Source of the DNA: Casuarius casuarius
Lineage: Eukaryota > Chordata > Aves > Casuariiformes > Casuariidae
DNA: 64,000 bases
Reading direction: 5' to 3'
Assembly: GCA_003342895.1 (NCBI GenBank)
Contig: PTFA01000087.1
Coordinates: forward strand, 1-64,000
The notes under the pieces were generated by a model, which made no database searches, was not told the origin of the DNA, and worked only from the letters and a program-made list of their open reading frames with translations. Below are positions 36,104-47,734 of the stretch, piece after piece. The stretch's first letter is position 1; each line of letters begins with the position of its first letter. Position numbers and translations under genes: made by a program.

Positions 36104-38009
36104 CTGAATAAAAGCAGGTACTAACCTAACAGCTACTTTTTCTACTGTAGAGATCTTACAGAGAAAGTATCTTTCACACTAGGCCAGAAAGCAATGTGTA
36201 ATTTTATAAAAATAAGTCTTTATCTACAGTGAGTGAACCACTACAGAATGTAAAACTACTTCAGGCTCTGCGCTTCTCATGTCCTTCAAATCCCCAAAAC
36301 AATGAAGCAGCACATATGTATATGCACACACACGTGTGATTTAAAAGAAAAGAATAATGCCAAGAAATAATTAATTTGGCTAATCTTACACATTATGCAG
36401 GAATTGCTGAGTTTTAAGAGTAAAATAACTGCCAAAGAAAGCTACTTCAAGGTATAAGCTGTAGCAGTACAGTCAACAAAATTTGAGAGAAAAATACGAT
36501 CCATAATCATTAATGTGATATGTTTCTGTAGAGCCCTTCCTGCACAATTAATGGCTTTCTCTCAGCTTTAAAGACAGCAAAGAAGAAGAGAAATTTTTTG
36601 TAATCTAAAAGCAGAATATGTTTATATGCTTGCAACGTGGTGCAATGTGATTTCTTGCCAATCTTGTCTGTTTTCAGAGCTAGTTACAAGGAGCTTCCCA
36701 TGTGCCGAACTGCACCAATATATGACTGTGCACATATGCTTTCTGACTTAACCAAATTACCTTTTTCTTACCCTAAATGCTTTATAGATAGGTCACTACT
36801 TGCGTGCATCTAGAAGTTAATTCTAAATGAAATTACTGAATGAAAGAACTGTTTTGTCACATGCAAAATGCTTTATACACTTATCTAATTTGACCCAAAA
36901 ATATGCAAGGTGATAACAACAACAAAATCACTGTTACAATGCTTGATTTAACACAGCTACAAGCAAAGGTTATCTATGTATCAAGCAGTGTCATAACAGA
37001 GATATTCTTAAGTATGAAGCATACAAGGGGAATATTTAGCAAACTAGGTAAAAATGTTTGGTGAGGAAACAGGCCTGCAGATAAAGTCTTCAGAATTGCT
37101 TTTATATGCTTCTTTGTCCATATCCAAACCTTTGCTGTCGCTGCAGCCAATGAGATTCAGCCTATGTTTCCACTGTGTGGATGGTAGAGACCTGCATTGT
37201 TGTATTAAATGTTTATTTGTCCTGTTCTGAAGCTAACATTCAAATCTGATTTCAGAGCACAACTGTATTTGCAGTTACCTTTGCTTCTTTACTAGATATT
37301 AAAGCCATAAAGCAATATGTATCTAATTGCTGAAAACATTCTTCACAAACAAATCACGGTCATGTTCTAAAAATGAATTTCTACACGCGGAAAAATATTT
37401 TGGCTGTTAAAACAGTCAAAACTGACTGAAATATTTATTTACTAAAGCAACCTTGTGATAGAACTGCTTTTTTAAGACTTAAAAATTAAAAAATATTTAT
37501 GAAATGCTCTTCCCAGATGAATTTCTAACTACCAACAATTTTATTATGTTTGTACCATGTTATCAGTTATATATTTGTATAGGTTAAGAAGGAAGTTTAT
37601 AAATAACATTACCAAGTTATTAGGAGGGAATTTTTATTGTACTTATTAGTATTGTTCTTTTGAACTGTGGAATCTTTTTATATGGTTCATTGGTTAAATA
37701 CCTTATCTTCACATTATATGATTTTTACAATAAGATGTTTATTTTATGAGATGACATTCCTCATTAAGGTTTAATATTTGTAAATGTTTCCATTTAAAAC
37801 ATGATTTTGCTATTTGCATGCATCTTACCCAAGATGGCATTTTAAAATAGCATTCTCAACTGTATTTCTGAAAGGTTAGAGGCAACCTGGCATGGATGAG
37901 ACAATGAACTGATTATACCTAAGCATTTGTTTTGGGGTAATTGTTTGCAGCTAGTGCAGCTGAAGAGTTAAAGCCATGTGCTGAATTTAAATCTATAAAC
38001 ATGAAGGAT
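36104..38009. other. AT-rich non-coding stretch
   Basis: No gene or repeat recognised. The part 37330-37870 is very AT-rich and non-repetitive. Confidence 0.45.
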
Positions 38010-38049
38010 GGTGCCAACTTGGCAGCGACTCGTGCATTCAAAAGTAAAC
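38010..38049 (+). repeat. 40-bp element, copy B (partner at 17197)
   Basis: Gapless partner of 17197-17236 (31 of 40 identical, same orientation). It sits in a non-repetitive block (about 37940-38125) of higher GC than its flanks, which carries a 60-codon open frame and ends in TAGTTTACAG. The surrounding block differs from that around copy A, so similarity is confined to the 40 bp. Confidence 0.4.
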
Positions 38050-38861
38050 GGGTCTCCCTGGCTGTTTCAAACGGAGGCATCAATACGAGGTTTAGCTGCA
38101 GTCTCTCTAGTTTACAGATGTAACCTTCCTTGCTTTTGACGCCTTTTACTAAAAACAGTCCATCTTTTGCAGAAAGTCTCTTTTAAACAGACCCAGAAAG
38201 AAGGTCACAGTTTGCATTTCAATGAGAATATTAAAAGGAGATCTGACATATTTTAATACTTCCATAAGAAAAATCTCAGAACTCAAGATACGAGTAAAAT
38301 GACAAAATTTTTGTAACTGAGTTTTAAATAAATCAAACCCAACACAGCTTACTGGTTTCAGATTAATGGGGATACAGTAAGCTCATCTGGAAATGAGATG
38401 TCAGTTCCTAACAGACCTGCAGTAGTACCCCTCGCAATGTATTCAGACACACCATTTACATTCAAAATGCAGTTTGGAAGGAATAAAATTACAATGGATA
38501 CATCTATATTTCATTTTAATAACTGCAAAAGGCCAAACCTCTTCTAAAACTGGAAGCTGAAAAACAAAGCCAAGGAAATGCTTTCTTTGGGGAAGGCGTT
38601 CTTTTCTATATATATTTTAAGCTTTGCTTACGAGTTGTCAAAAGACCAAGTTATCAGTGATACCGCAAGATTATTTTCATTAGTTATCCTGTATGTGCCT
38701 GTTAGAGCTATACCAATATGAATGACTTCTAAAGTCTTGAATTCTAAAACATACCTATTATTTGTCAGTCAATGCATAAATGAAGAGCTCAACATAGTCT
38801 TTGTATCTAGCTAAGCAGGAAGCGTTCCAGGATGTAACCTAAATGCATTTAAATCAAAACT

Positions 38862-38910
38862 GGGGAGAGGAGGGGAAAAAAAAAAGAAAAAAGAAAAAAA
38901 AAAGAAAAAA
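38862..38910. repeat. 49-nt polypurine tract
   Basis: Uninterrupted G/A on the plus strand: a G-rich part followed by A-runs spaced by single G. Long purine-pyrimidine tracts can form triplex DNA. Probably simple sequence expansion. Confidence 0.9.
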
Positions 38911-39650
38911 CACGCACAGAAAGGAGAATAAGCTAATGCAATGTTTTCTATGAAAGGACGAATGTCATCTTTTATTCAGCTGGACTCTTTTTCATAGAAG
39001 AGAAAAATGTAGCAGCGCTACAGTGCACTGGTGAGCACTGCCCTCTCACTGCTTCCAGATGTACTGACATTTGATTTGCTGCTGATTAGTATGGGCAAAA
39101 GAAGAGGGGGAAAAAAAGCTGGCATCAAGTCACGTCCTCCATCTTAGTCCCAGCTGGTACCAAGCTCCAAAGAAACAAAGCGACTTCAGACTGTGCTATC
39201 ATATATTCATGACCAAGAAGAAATATAAAAACCAGCACGTTTGAATTCCTGACAACCATAGAAGAATAGTGCATTGGCATGTTGAATTTCTCCAGCCAGC
39301 CTTTGCTGACCTATAAACCTTTGTGACTGGAACAAATGCAAATAGAGCTGACTTGCCTCGCAAACTACTGAAGGGTATTCAAACCGAGTTGTGTCTAACA
39401 GGCTAACAATAACCCACTGTCCCACCCATGCAAAACACACAGTCTGGGAAAAACAGCTTTAGAAAAGCACTTGACTGAGACATAAAATGCAGACTATGCC
39501 AGAAAAAAAAAACAAAACCCCCCAAACCAAAAAACTTTCTTCATATTTCTTTACCTAAAATGCCATAAAAAAGAATAATTCAGAGTAAAATTATCTAGCT
39601 ATTAAAATAAAGAGTATACAATCTTAAAAACAGGCTGAGTATTAATGACT

Positions 39651-39674
39651 GGGGGGGAAAAAAAAAAAAAAAAA
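39651..39674. repeat. G7A17 homopurine run
   Basis: Seven G followed by seventeen A. A low-complexity run, error-prone in sequencing. Confidence 0.95.
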
Positions 39675-39969
39675 CAGGGACTGCATCCTCTACAGTCATA
39701 TTGGGCTTCTGTTCCGAACAGCAAACCCACAAGAAATAACAGTCAAAAATGCTTGTGTGCTAATGAACTAAACTAGCGCAAAACTAGTGCTAAACTAAAT
39801 TGCACTTCGGGAAAGAGTGCATTCAGAGGAAAAGGTTTACTCAACTACAAAATCCCTAGATTACATTCCCCTTTAAAGGATCTTTACTCTTACAATTTTA
39901 CTCAGGTAAGCGAGATACCTGAAGGTACTGACCTTTGATATGCCCCAGCAGTAGCTACAGACAAGGCTG

Positions 39970-40009
39970 TTCACCTTTCAGAAAAGGAATTCACCTTTCA
40001 GAAAAGGAA
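39970..40009 (+). repeat. Perfect 20-bp tandem duplication
   Basis: Two adjacent identical units, TTCACCTTTCAGAAAAGGAA, at 39970-39989 and 39990-40009. A recent slippage or replication duplication is likely. Confidence 0.95.
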
Positions 40010-40450
40010 GATCAAACTCAGTAATTCAGCAAAATCGTTTTCTGTCTGAGAAAGGCAATAAGGCACCACTGTGGGGCATTTACCGAGTGAAACAATTTCT
40101 TTTGGGGAGGGAGTCGAAGTAGGAAAGAAGTGGATGGCTCTTCTCTTGGGTATCTGAATGTCCTCACTATCCTTTTATTTTACTCCATGTAGTTCCACAA
40201 TTGCATGGGACCAAGTAACCATCCCTTGATCTGCTTCCATCAAAGGCCAATTAAAGCTGCCTCATTCTCTGTGCCGAAAGGAAGGGATGAGCAAGAGCAA
40301 AGCAGCGTAAGGGAGAATCTCTGAGGTCCTGCTGTTTGTCAGGTGGAGTCATTAGTGCTCAAGTCTGACCCTAGACTTCACCCTCTGCTTGCACGGATTA
40401 AACATTCATTGAGGAAGCCTTAGAACTTCCATTTTAAAACTACCAAATAA

Positions 40451-40700
40451 ATTCAGGCATCTAATTTACCCACCTAAATTCAGGAATTTAGGCATCTAGT
40501 TGTCAGAGGCTGTCTGTGTAATCAATGAAGAAAAACGGGCACCTCCCGACGGGAATTCAGATCACCCACTGCCTGTACAGGAGGCCTAGTCTGAACAATC
40601 TCCTAATCTGACACTTTGATTTAGTCCCAAAAATCTAATCTCCCTAAAGTAGGAAGAACCCAGGCCACAACACTAGTCCTACCAGCAGCTGCCATTAGTC
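40451..40700. repeat. Possible old interspersed repeat with repeated AGGCATCTA word
   Basis: ATTCAGGCATCTAATT (40451-40466) recurs as ATTTAGGCATCTAGTT (40486-40501), with a CACCTAAATTCAGG block between them. Similar 'cctaaattcaggcatcta' words occur in old sauropsid repeats as I recall them, but I cannot name the family. Confidence 0.25.
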
Positions 40701-42164
40701 TTCTTTTTTCATTCAGCAAACTACTTGCATGTATAAAATTGATTGCAAGTAGTTAGATTCTGAGCATGGCAGATAATTATTTTTCAACCTTTTCAACATC
40801 TAACCTTTAAGAATAGAGCACTAAGAAAAGTTGAGAAGGTATGTCCCAAGTTTCCATTGAAGTGTGCATGATGTACAACCATTTCATAAACATTCTGAGT
40901 GCTAGTTGCCTCTGCATTTTGTAGAAATATGGGGGAATGCCCAAAGAGAGCACAAAAAGAACACTTCATATTTCTATCACCTAAAAGCAAAATGTAAGGC
41001 ATAACCTTTCTAAGAGACTACTGAACTTGAACAGGGAGGTGGAAGTCCCTTTCAGACCAAACTGCTGTGTAAACATACACGAGAAGGTTTAAAATGGACT
41101 TTAGCAGCATGTGGAGGCATTTTTGAATAACTGATTTATATGCAGTGACAGCTGCAAAAACTGTCCAAAAACTTAAAAGTCCAAAAAATGTAACCTACCA
41201 GTGAGGAATTTCCAGTGACAGACTAAAAATCTGCCCATGTGCCACGTTCTTTAAGAAAACAGTGTGTATCCTCAGCTTTCTTGGTCATTTGGGAGATCCA
41301 GGCCCATAGCAGTCTATAGCGTATTGAACCTGGAATTCATCCCACAGGAGGCAGCTACCTACATCAGGTGCCAAGCATAACTTGCTTTTCTGACTGCCCG
41401 TACAGCCAGTAGAACAAGGCAAGGTGATAGGAGTTGTCCTCTGAGGGGGCAGAAGGCCTCTTATACCTCTGCAGGCATTACAAGTTTCCCTGATGACCTC
41501 AGTAGGCAAGACACTTAACATTTAGAGGCTGAATTTTTCTATCTTTAGTCTTCTGTTACAAAGCAACAATACATACCTAACCAAATAAATTAAATTCTAC
41601 TATGCTGAAATTAAAAGTGGATTAGAAAACAAATCAGTTATTTCATTAAAACTCATTGAAATCTGCCTTTTCATTGCACTTCTGCATAAATTGTGTATCT
41701 TCTAATTTTATTCTTTTAAATAATTTGTCAGTGACATTAGTATCGATTACAATATTGATCCTAATTTGTCTGGATTTACAGTGTTTATAATTATTGCTGG
41801 GCATACAGAAAGGCAAGACGTTGACAATCCTCCTTTGACCTTTTTAGATCAAAACGTTTGCTAAAATGGCATTGAAGTTGCAAAGGGCTGGCAGTATTCC
41901 GGCATGTGATGAAATCAAGGATGAAGACTCAAGGCAAATTATTCTGTTCTCTAGCCTAGAAAGAACTAGTTTGGCAGAATTACAAAGGTGTGGGTGAAAG
42001 GTCTCTTTCAGATTTAATGCAAATGTGGCAAATTTGTTCTATGGATTAAATAAAGTTTACATTTCAAGTGTACATTAAAGTGCACAGGGATAAATTTTAT
42101 GAACTTGTTTTAATGTGAAAAACAGCAGCGTCATTTTTTGTTTCTGTCTTTTCCTCCAAAATGG

Positions 42165-42184
42165 TCTGACCTCAAAGGGTCAGA
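42165..42184. promoter_or_regulatory. Everted nuclear-receptor-like half-sites
   Basis: TCTGACC and GGTCAGA form perfect inverted arms around a 6-bp spacer. Within them TGACCT and GGGTCA resemble two AGGTCA half-sites in everted order. Nuclear receptors bind such arrangements, but a single match in 64 kb is weak evidence. Confidence 0.2.
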
Positions 42185-45100
42185 TGGCGGCTTTAAAAGT
42201 ATGTAACTTCTATAGGAGTCCCATCTTATCCTATTAAATTCTGAAAACAGTAAATCAGGCAAAATATGTAAGTTACAAAACTGAGCACCCAACTCAGGTC
42301 TCTAGCTATGATATCATCCTGGTACACAGGGCTGTTTGTTGTCTCACATATTTGTTAAAAATGTATCTTAACAGACCTTGTGTACCCAAACACATAAAAC
42401 CAGAAAAGCAACAGCTTAGTTCAGGATATTGCTCAGTTAGAGTAACATACAGCCTACTGGTTTTAAGATCACATAGCCTCTAGCTCTTTATTCGTATTAT
42501 AGCTTACTATAAACTATAATGTACAGTATAATATTTTCCAAAAGTTCTACTACATTTAAGAGCTCTGTCAGCCACGTAATTATAACTAAAACTGCTCATT
42601 TGGTAGTTGCAACAAGACAATACTCTTCACCCTATTTTTCCTGTCCTTGTTCTTTTTAAAAAAAGAAGTACTGAAAAGTCTTACTGTTGGCAGAGAAAGG
42701 CTTGACACTTCTAGTTGAGCTTTCATGAATGGTGGTAGACAGACTTGTGCGCGGATCTGGCAAACACTCGGCTAAAGGGGCACAACTTCCATGACACTTC
42801 GCACATGTCATGTCCAACACAGAGCTCACAAGGAGGGGGAAGCTTCATAGCATTTTCAGAAGACGCAGGTATTTTTCACAGCAGTCCGATTTGCTGTTCT
42901 ACAAGGCGAATACTTCAGGAGCTCTTTCAGTTCAGCTTCAAATCCAGGCCAACGGGCCTTTTTAATCCCCAGGTCCTTTAAATCAACTGCTTTATATCAG
43001 GTGGGGAATCATCAACACCAGAGATTAGATACAGTATAAAAAGGCATTCATCGGAGTGCTTTGAATGCTAGTAAAACCTCAGCAAGCTACGAAGCCCACA
43101 GACGAGACAAAACACAGACACAGCACTTTCAGAAGGACACCCCCATAGAAGGCAAGGTTACTGCTCTGTAAGCCTAAATGTGAACTCAGAAAGCCTACCT
43201 TTTTGGCCTGGTCTTCTGAAATTCTTGGCCAGTGGCTTTCTGTTTCTGATGAGCCTTCCCCGCCTCCCCTTCAATCCCAAAGGTAGCGTAGCACTTTACA
43301 CAAACAGCTACAGGAAAAGAGGAGCTGGCTGAAGCAAACCCCATGCCTAGTGTAGCGTTCTCCAAGGTTAAAACAGGGTACAGAACCGTTGGACCGGCAC
43401 TGGTGGCTGCTTTCCTGAAAACTGCTTTGTATTAGATGTGCTAAACGACAGAGGTGTGAACAAGATCATTTCCTGAGAATGAAAAAGTTTGTTGTCAAAG
43501 CAAAGCAAGATTGACTGTACCAAGTAAGTACAGTTAGGAAATAAAAAGCTTTTTGGCATGTAAATTCTCTTTCTGGCTTCACCACTACAACAGTACTGAT
43601 ATTACTTGGTTGAAGACAGTCAAATGGGCCCAAAGACATTATTTTCATCGCTGACCTTGATCCAGATCAAATGTATGATCACTGGAAACTGAGATAACTG
43701 TGCCTGTTTCTAAGCTCTAAAATGGTGACAACGGTGCTCCCATTTCCCAAGCCTGCCACTGCCACTGGCTGCAGCCAGGAACGGTCTCTCGATACACAAG
43801 TTACAGCACCTCACAGAAATGGGGCCTAACTGTAGTTGCCCCTTCTGTAGCGCAATTAGAGCTGAAATAAGTTGAAATAGTGTTACTACGTAGTCAGATA
43901 CGCCAGTGAAACACTCATTTGCCTGGGGCTCACAGTACAGAGCTGCTGGGGCAGAGGTACAAACCACACTGCCAAGTGGGAGAGCTTCTTCAAACTTTCT
44001 GAAGCAAGAGAAACAGGCACAGCTAAACACCTGCAGGGGTTGCCAGCCCTGATGTGCCCGTGCTCCTCTATGGCCCCACAGCTTTAACCTCCTTTAGACC
44101 ATCACAACCCCCATCAGTAAGGTGGGAAAATGTACTGCGGCCTCTTTCTGCCAAAGTAGGTTATACAGAAACAAAACAAGGGCAAGGAGCTTCTCTATAT
44201 TTTCCATAAAATTGACAGGCACAATTTAGCCCTTATTACAAGTTTTCTATCACCAGAGTTTTGGAGCTTAGTATAATCAGAATCATGACAGATTATGCAT
44301 AAACTTGCTTTTAAACCTCCTACCCCAGAGACCTCACACTTGGTAGGTATGCACTGGCATTTCCTTCCAGAGCTATTTCTGGCCTGTGCTCGTGGAAGAA
44401 AAGTATCCTTTCTCTGCAAAGAAAATTATCACTGCTAAACAAATTTAAATGTCTGATTAGATAATGTGAGAAAATATCCATGTTCCTGTGTTGCTGTGAG
44501 CTGACAAGTTTCCTCATGCACTGGTCAGTAGAATTAATACTCGATGGCTTCGCAGTGAAGATGACTGTAAGGTTTAGTTTAACTCCTCACTGTTTGAGCA
44601 GAGGAGCGTTACCCCAAATGAGGACAGAAAAGGGCAAATCTTGCTCTCAACACCGTGTTTTGTTCCAGGATAAAAAGTTTAAATGATATACCTCCAATAA
44701 CAGGAACTGGTAGTCTGATATTGCTGCTTACAAAAATAACATACAAATTCTGTCTCTAAATTTAGGCAGCAGGCTTGTTAAATCAAGGTGTAAAAAACCA
44801 AGAGAAATAAACAAGGACCGTAGATAAGATTTCATTCAAACTTAGCAACAGGAATGAACTAAAATTCTGAGAGAATGCTTTTGATTGGATTTTTAACAAT
44901 AACATGCTGGGATTTCATTTTCTATTCTAAAAACTGGACGGTATTTGTAAGAATTCAACCTAGAGAGTGGTCACCTTCCAACATAAAACTGTAGGTTCTA
45001 CTTTTACATAAAAGAGACAACTCATTGAATTTATCTTCCTCAGGGTATTATAAAAAGAGACTGATAGAAGTATAATGTGTGATTTTGATTATTTTAATTT

Positions 45101-45293
45101 TAAAAGGATAGGGCAGAAGGTATTCTTTCAAGATGTCTGTCATGGTAGGTTTTGCTACAAGATTTGAAGTGTACAAGCTTCCTAGAGCAAATGCCATCAA
45201 TGAAGTCCTGCAGGGATCAAATCACACATGGTTGTAAGTATTCTTTCTGATATGCCTTAAAATGAAGGGCTAGACATTGAAAATTCAATTGCC

Positions 45294-45317
45294 TTTTTTT
45301 TTTTAAAAAAAAAAAAA
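45294..45317. repeat. T11A13 run
   Basis: Eleven T directly followed by thirteen A, a self-complementary low-complexity run. Confidence 0.95.
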
Positions 45318-46481
45318 GCTGACCAGGATATGGTAGTATGCTGTTTTCATCCCAAGAAAGTATGAAACAACTCTTCTAAGTAGCTCTAGATAATGCTTTA
45401 TGAAGTGCTTCTGATGCCCTTGGAATGAAAGGTAGAGTGTGAATAATAACAATCAAGTTTTCATATTTTCTAACAGTATTTTTAAAGTGGTTTTAAAAAG
45501 CAGGCACCTCCTTTCTTCATTGAAATGTGCTACAGATAAAGAAGCATAGCTATATACTTTACTGACTAAAGTAAGTTTTTAGTACTTTTATGAATTCTGA
45601 TAAGCCAGAGCAGCTAAGGAGTTAGAATCACTTCCATTTTCTGTATCACTGACATAACTAGCATGTCTCAATAAATCATTTACCAAGCCAACCAAAACCA
45701 GGTATTACAACAAGTATTACAGAAGCATAATATGACGAACAGTGAGGTTGAAAAGAAATAAATGTTTGCTAGGCGCAGCTCACTTAAAAGCAATAAAAGC
45801 AATCCCATGGATTTAAACAATAAAGCTTAGAAACTGTTTTTAATGTTAAGAATTATGATCAGATCATGAAAATTTAAGCCTTCTGTAATTCAAGTAGATT
45901 TTAGTAAAAAGTCTGTTTTGGACTTGTCTCTATTTTTCATTTGATGCAACTTCCAGGGCTTTTGCTTTGTCACAGTCAGTGTTTTCTTTGAAGGAAAACT
46001 AAATTGGTTAATTTTTAATTTAGTGTATTCTCCCAGAAACACTTTTCCTAGTTACATTTGCTAACATTTTTCTAAAAATATGTTTATTCTTTATAGCATT
46101 ATATACACTCTTTCCCCTGGGCAGTCGGTCCTCGTTTTGTAAGGCAAAGGGGACAATAGAATTCTTTGGAAAAACAAATTGCTGCATCTCCCTGGAACAA
46201 TTTTGCTGCTCACTTTGTTATTTTTATCCTAGCAGCATGGGCAACAGCACAGAAATCCTATGCTACTTCCATTAGAGCATAAAAGATCTAAAGGATGCTG
46301 TGTATTTTCTATATTTCTTCTGCTTCAGATATAACCTAAGCATCCTTAATTAGTCAAGCCAAAGGTCAATTCTGGAAACAGTGCTGCTGTGTAAACTTGC
46401 AAATGCTGGACCTAGGATCCTTGCAGCCCACAGACCTGATACAGTAACTCACCAAAACATTTAACTATTATTTTACACTGG

Positions 46482-46511
46482 TGCTGCTGCTGCTGCTGCT
46501 GCTGCTGCTGC
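46482..46511 (+). repeat. (TGC)10 trinucleotide microsatellite
   Basis: Ten perfect TGC/CAG units. No open frame or exon structure suggests it is coding. CAG/CTG repeats are prone to length change. Confidence 0.95.
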
Positions 46512-47495
46512 AGTTCAATACTTGCATCGCACTATATTGGAGAAAAGATATGAAAAATGGTTTTCACTGAAAATGTTAATGGATCCTGACGAATACTGTG
46601 TACTCCAGTGAGGTCAGTTAAAGTTTTGCTATTGCCTTCAATGAAAGTAGGATCGATCCTCTTAATTTCTGGTCTTTGCTGTAAATCAGGTTGTTGTCAT
46701 GAATTATAAATCAGAGCTTTAGAAACTTATGGATAAATGTTAAGGGATTTACACAATTAGCATGAGCCTCACATATGTGCAACTGGAGTCCTTCTGATTA
46801 TTCATTTTGTTAATTCAAGATGCTTTTTCGTGCTCAGAATCTTTCTGCAACCCTCCCATAAGCAAGTTTATGATTGAGGTTAAAAGACTGCTTCATAACA
46901 TTTTTAGAAACACAATCCAAAACAGTGCAACAAGAACACTATCTGTAATTTCACAAAATGGGAAGTGACATAGGGTTATATACCTAGTTGCACAAAAGGG
47001 GTGCGTGGCCAAAACATTTGGAATGGATCATTAGGAAGTCTCCAAATACTGAATTTAAAAGCCAAGCACTACAATTACCTCAATTGTTCTGCACTGAGGC
47101 AGTTTGTGGCACGTCTGTGAAGTGGGAGGCATTTCCCACGCCTGCTGTAGGCTGTGGTAAATCACCTAGGTTGTTCCACAACACTGTGAGCTTACAGACC
47201 GTCACAGTGTACTGTAGATGCCACGATGGGAGAGGGGGGAGGGACTGTGCATTTGATATGCCTCATTTCCCTGACAGAGATGACCACTAATGAAATGCTG
47301 CAAATTAATCTTACATATAAGATAAGCATTTTCATTATTAGGTTGTTCACTCACAGATGATAATGTAAAAATATACTTAAGTTACTTTCTAAGGAAGTGT
47401 GGCAGACCACACTAGGAACAACTGAAAAATGGGAAAAGAAAAAGAATTCACATACTGTCTCAGACTGAATCCCAGGGTAAATCCATGGAGTTACG
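46512..47495. other. Non-coding spacer
   Basis: A 100-codon open frame at 46988-47290 shows no familiar motif. Nothing else recognised. Confidence 0.45.
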
Positions 47496-47734
47496 CCTTT
47501 ACTTATTCCAAGAATGAATTTAACTAGTTATTGCCATCATTGGGGAAGCTAACACAATCATATGGTCATGCTGCAGCCAATCTTCTTGATTATCTTACAC
47601 GCAGACTTGCAAACATGCATACCCTTATTTATTCCAAGACTGAATCTACCTAGTTATTTCCATTGTTTGGGAAACTAAAACAATGATGTGCTCTCGCTGT
47701 AGACAATCTTCTGGGTAGTTTTAAATGCAGACTT
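47496..47734 (+). repeat. Diverged two-copy tandem duplication (period 126 bp)
   Basis: Units 47496-47608 and 47622-47734 are each 113 bp and align without gaps at 88 of 113 positions (78%), separated by 13 bp. Shared blocks include TTATTCCAAGA, CTAGTTATT and CAATCTTC, and both end TGCAGACTT or CGCAGACTT. No gaps despite 22% divergence suggests an old duplication with few tolerated indels. I recognise no repeat family. Confidence 0.85.

Larger units (their letters stand above)
38050..40450. other. Non-coding stretch with purine tracts
   Basis: Unique sequence with two purine homopolymer tracts and a short tandem duplication, listed separately. No gene recognised. Confidence 0.45.
40701..46481. 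other. Unique non-coding sequence
   Basis: No gene recognised. Notable points: an inverted nuclear-receptor-like site at 42165-42184, a T11A13 run at 45294-45317, and a 78-codon minus frame at 41285-41521 of normal composition but unfamiliar. 43700-44050 is mildly GC-rich with an unrecognised 106-codon minus frame. Confidence 0.4.

Noticed and set aside
40060..40085. TAAGGCAC word shared with miR-124
   Set aside because: Similarity ends after the seed and no precursor hairpin is present.
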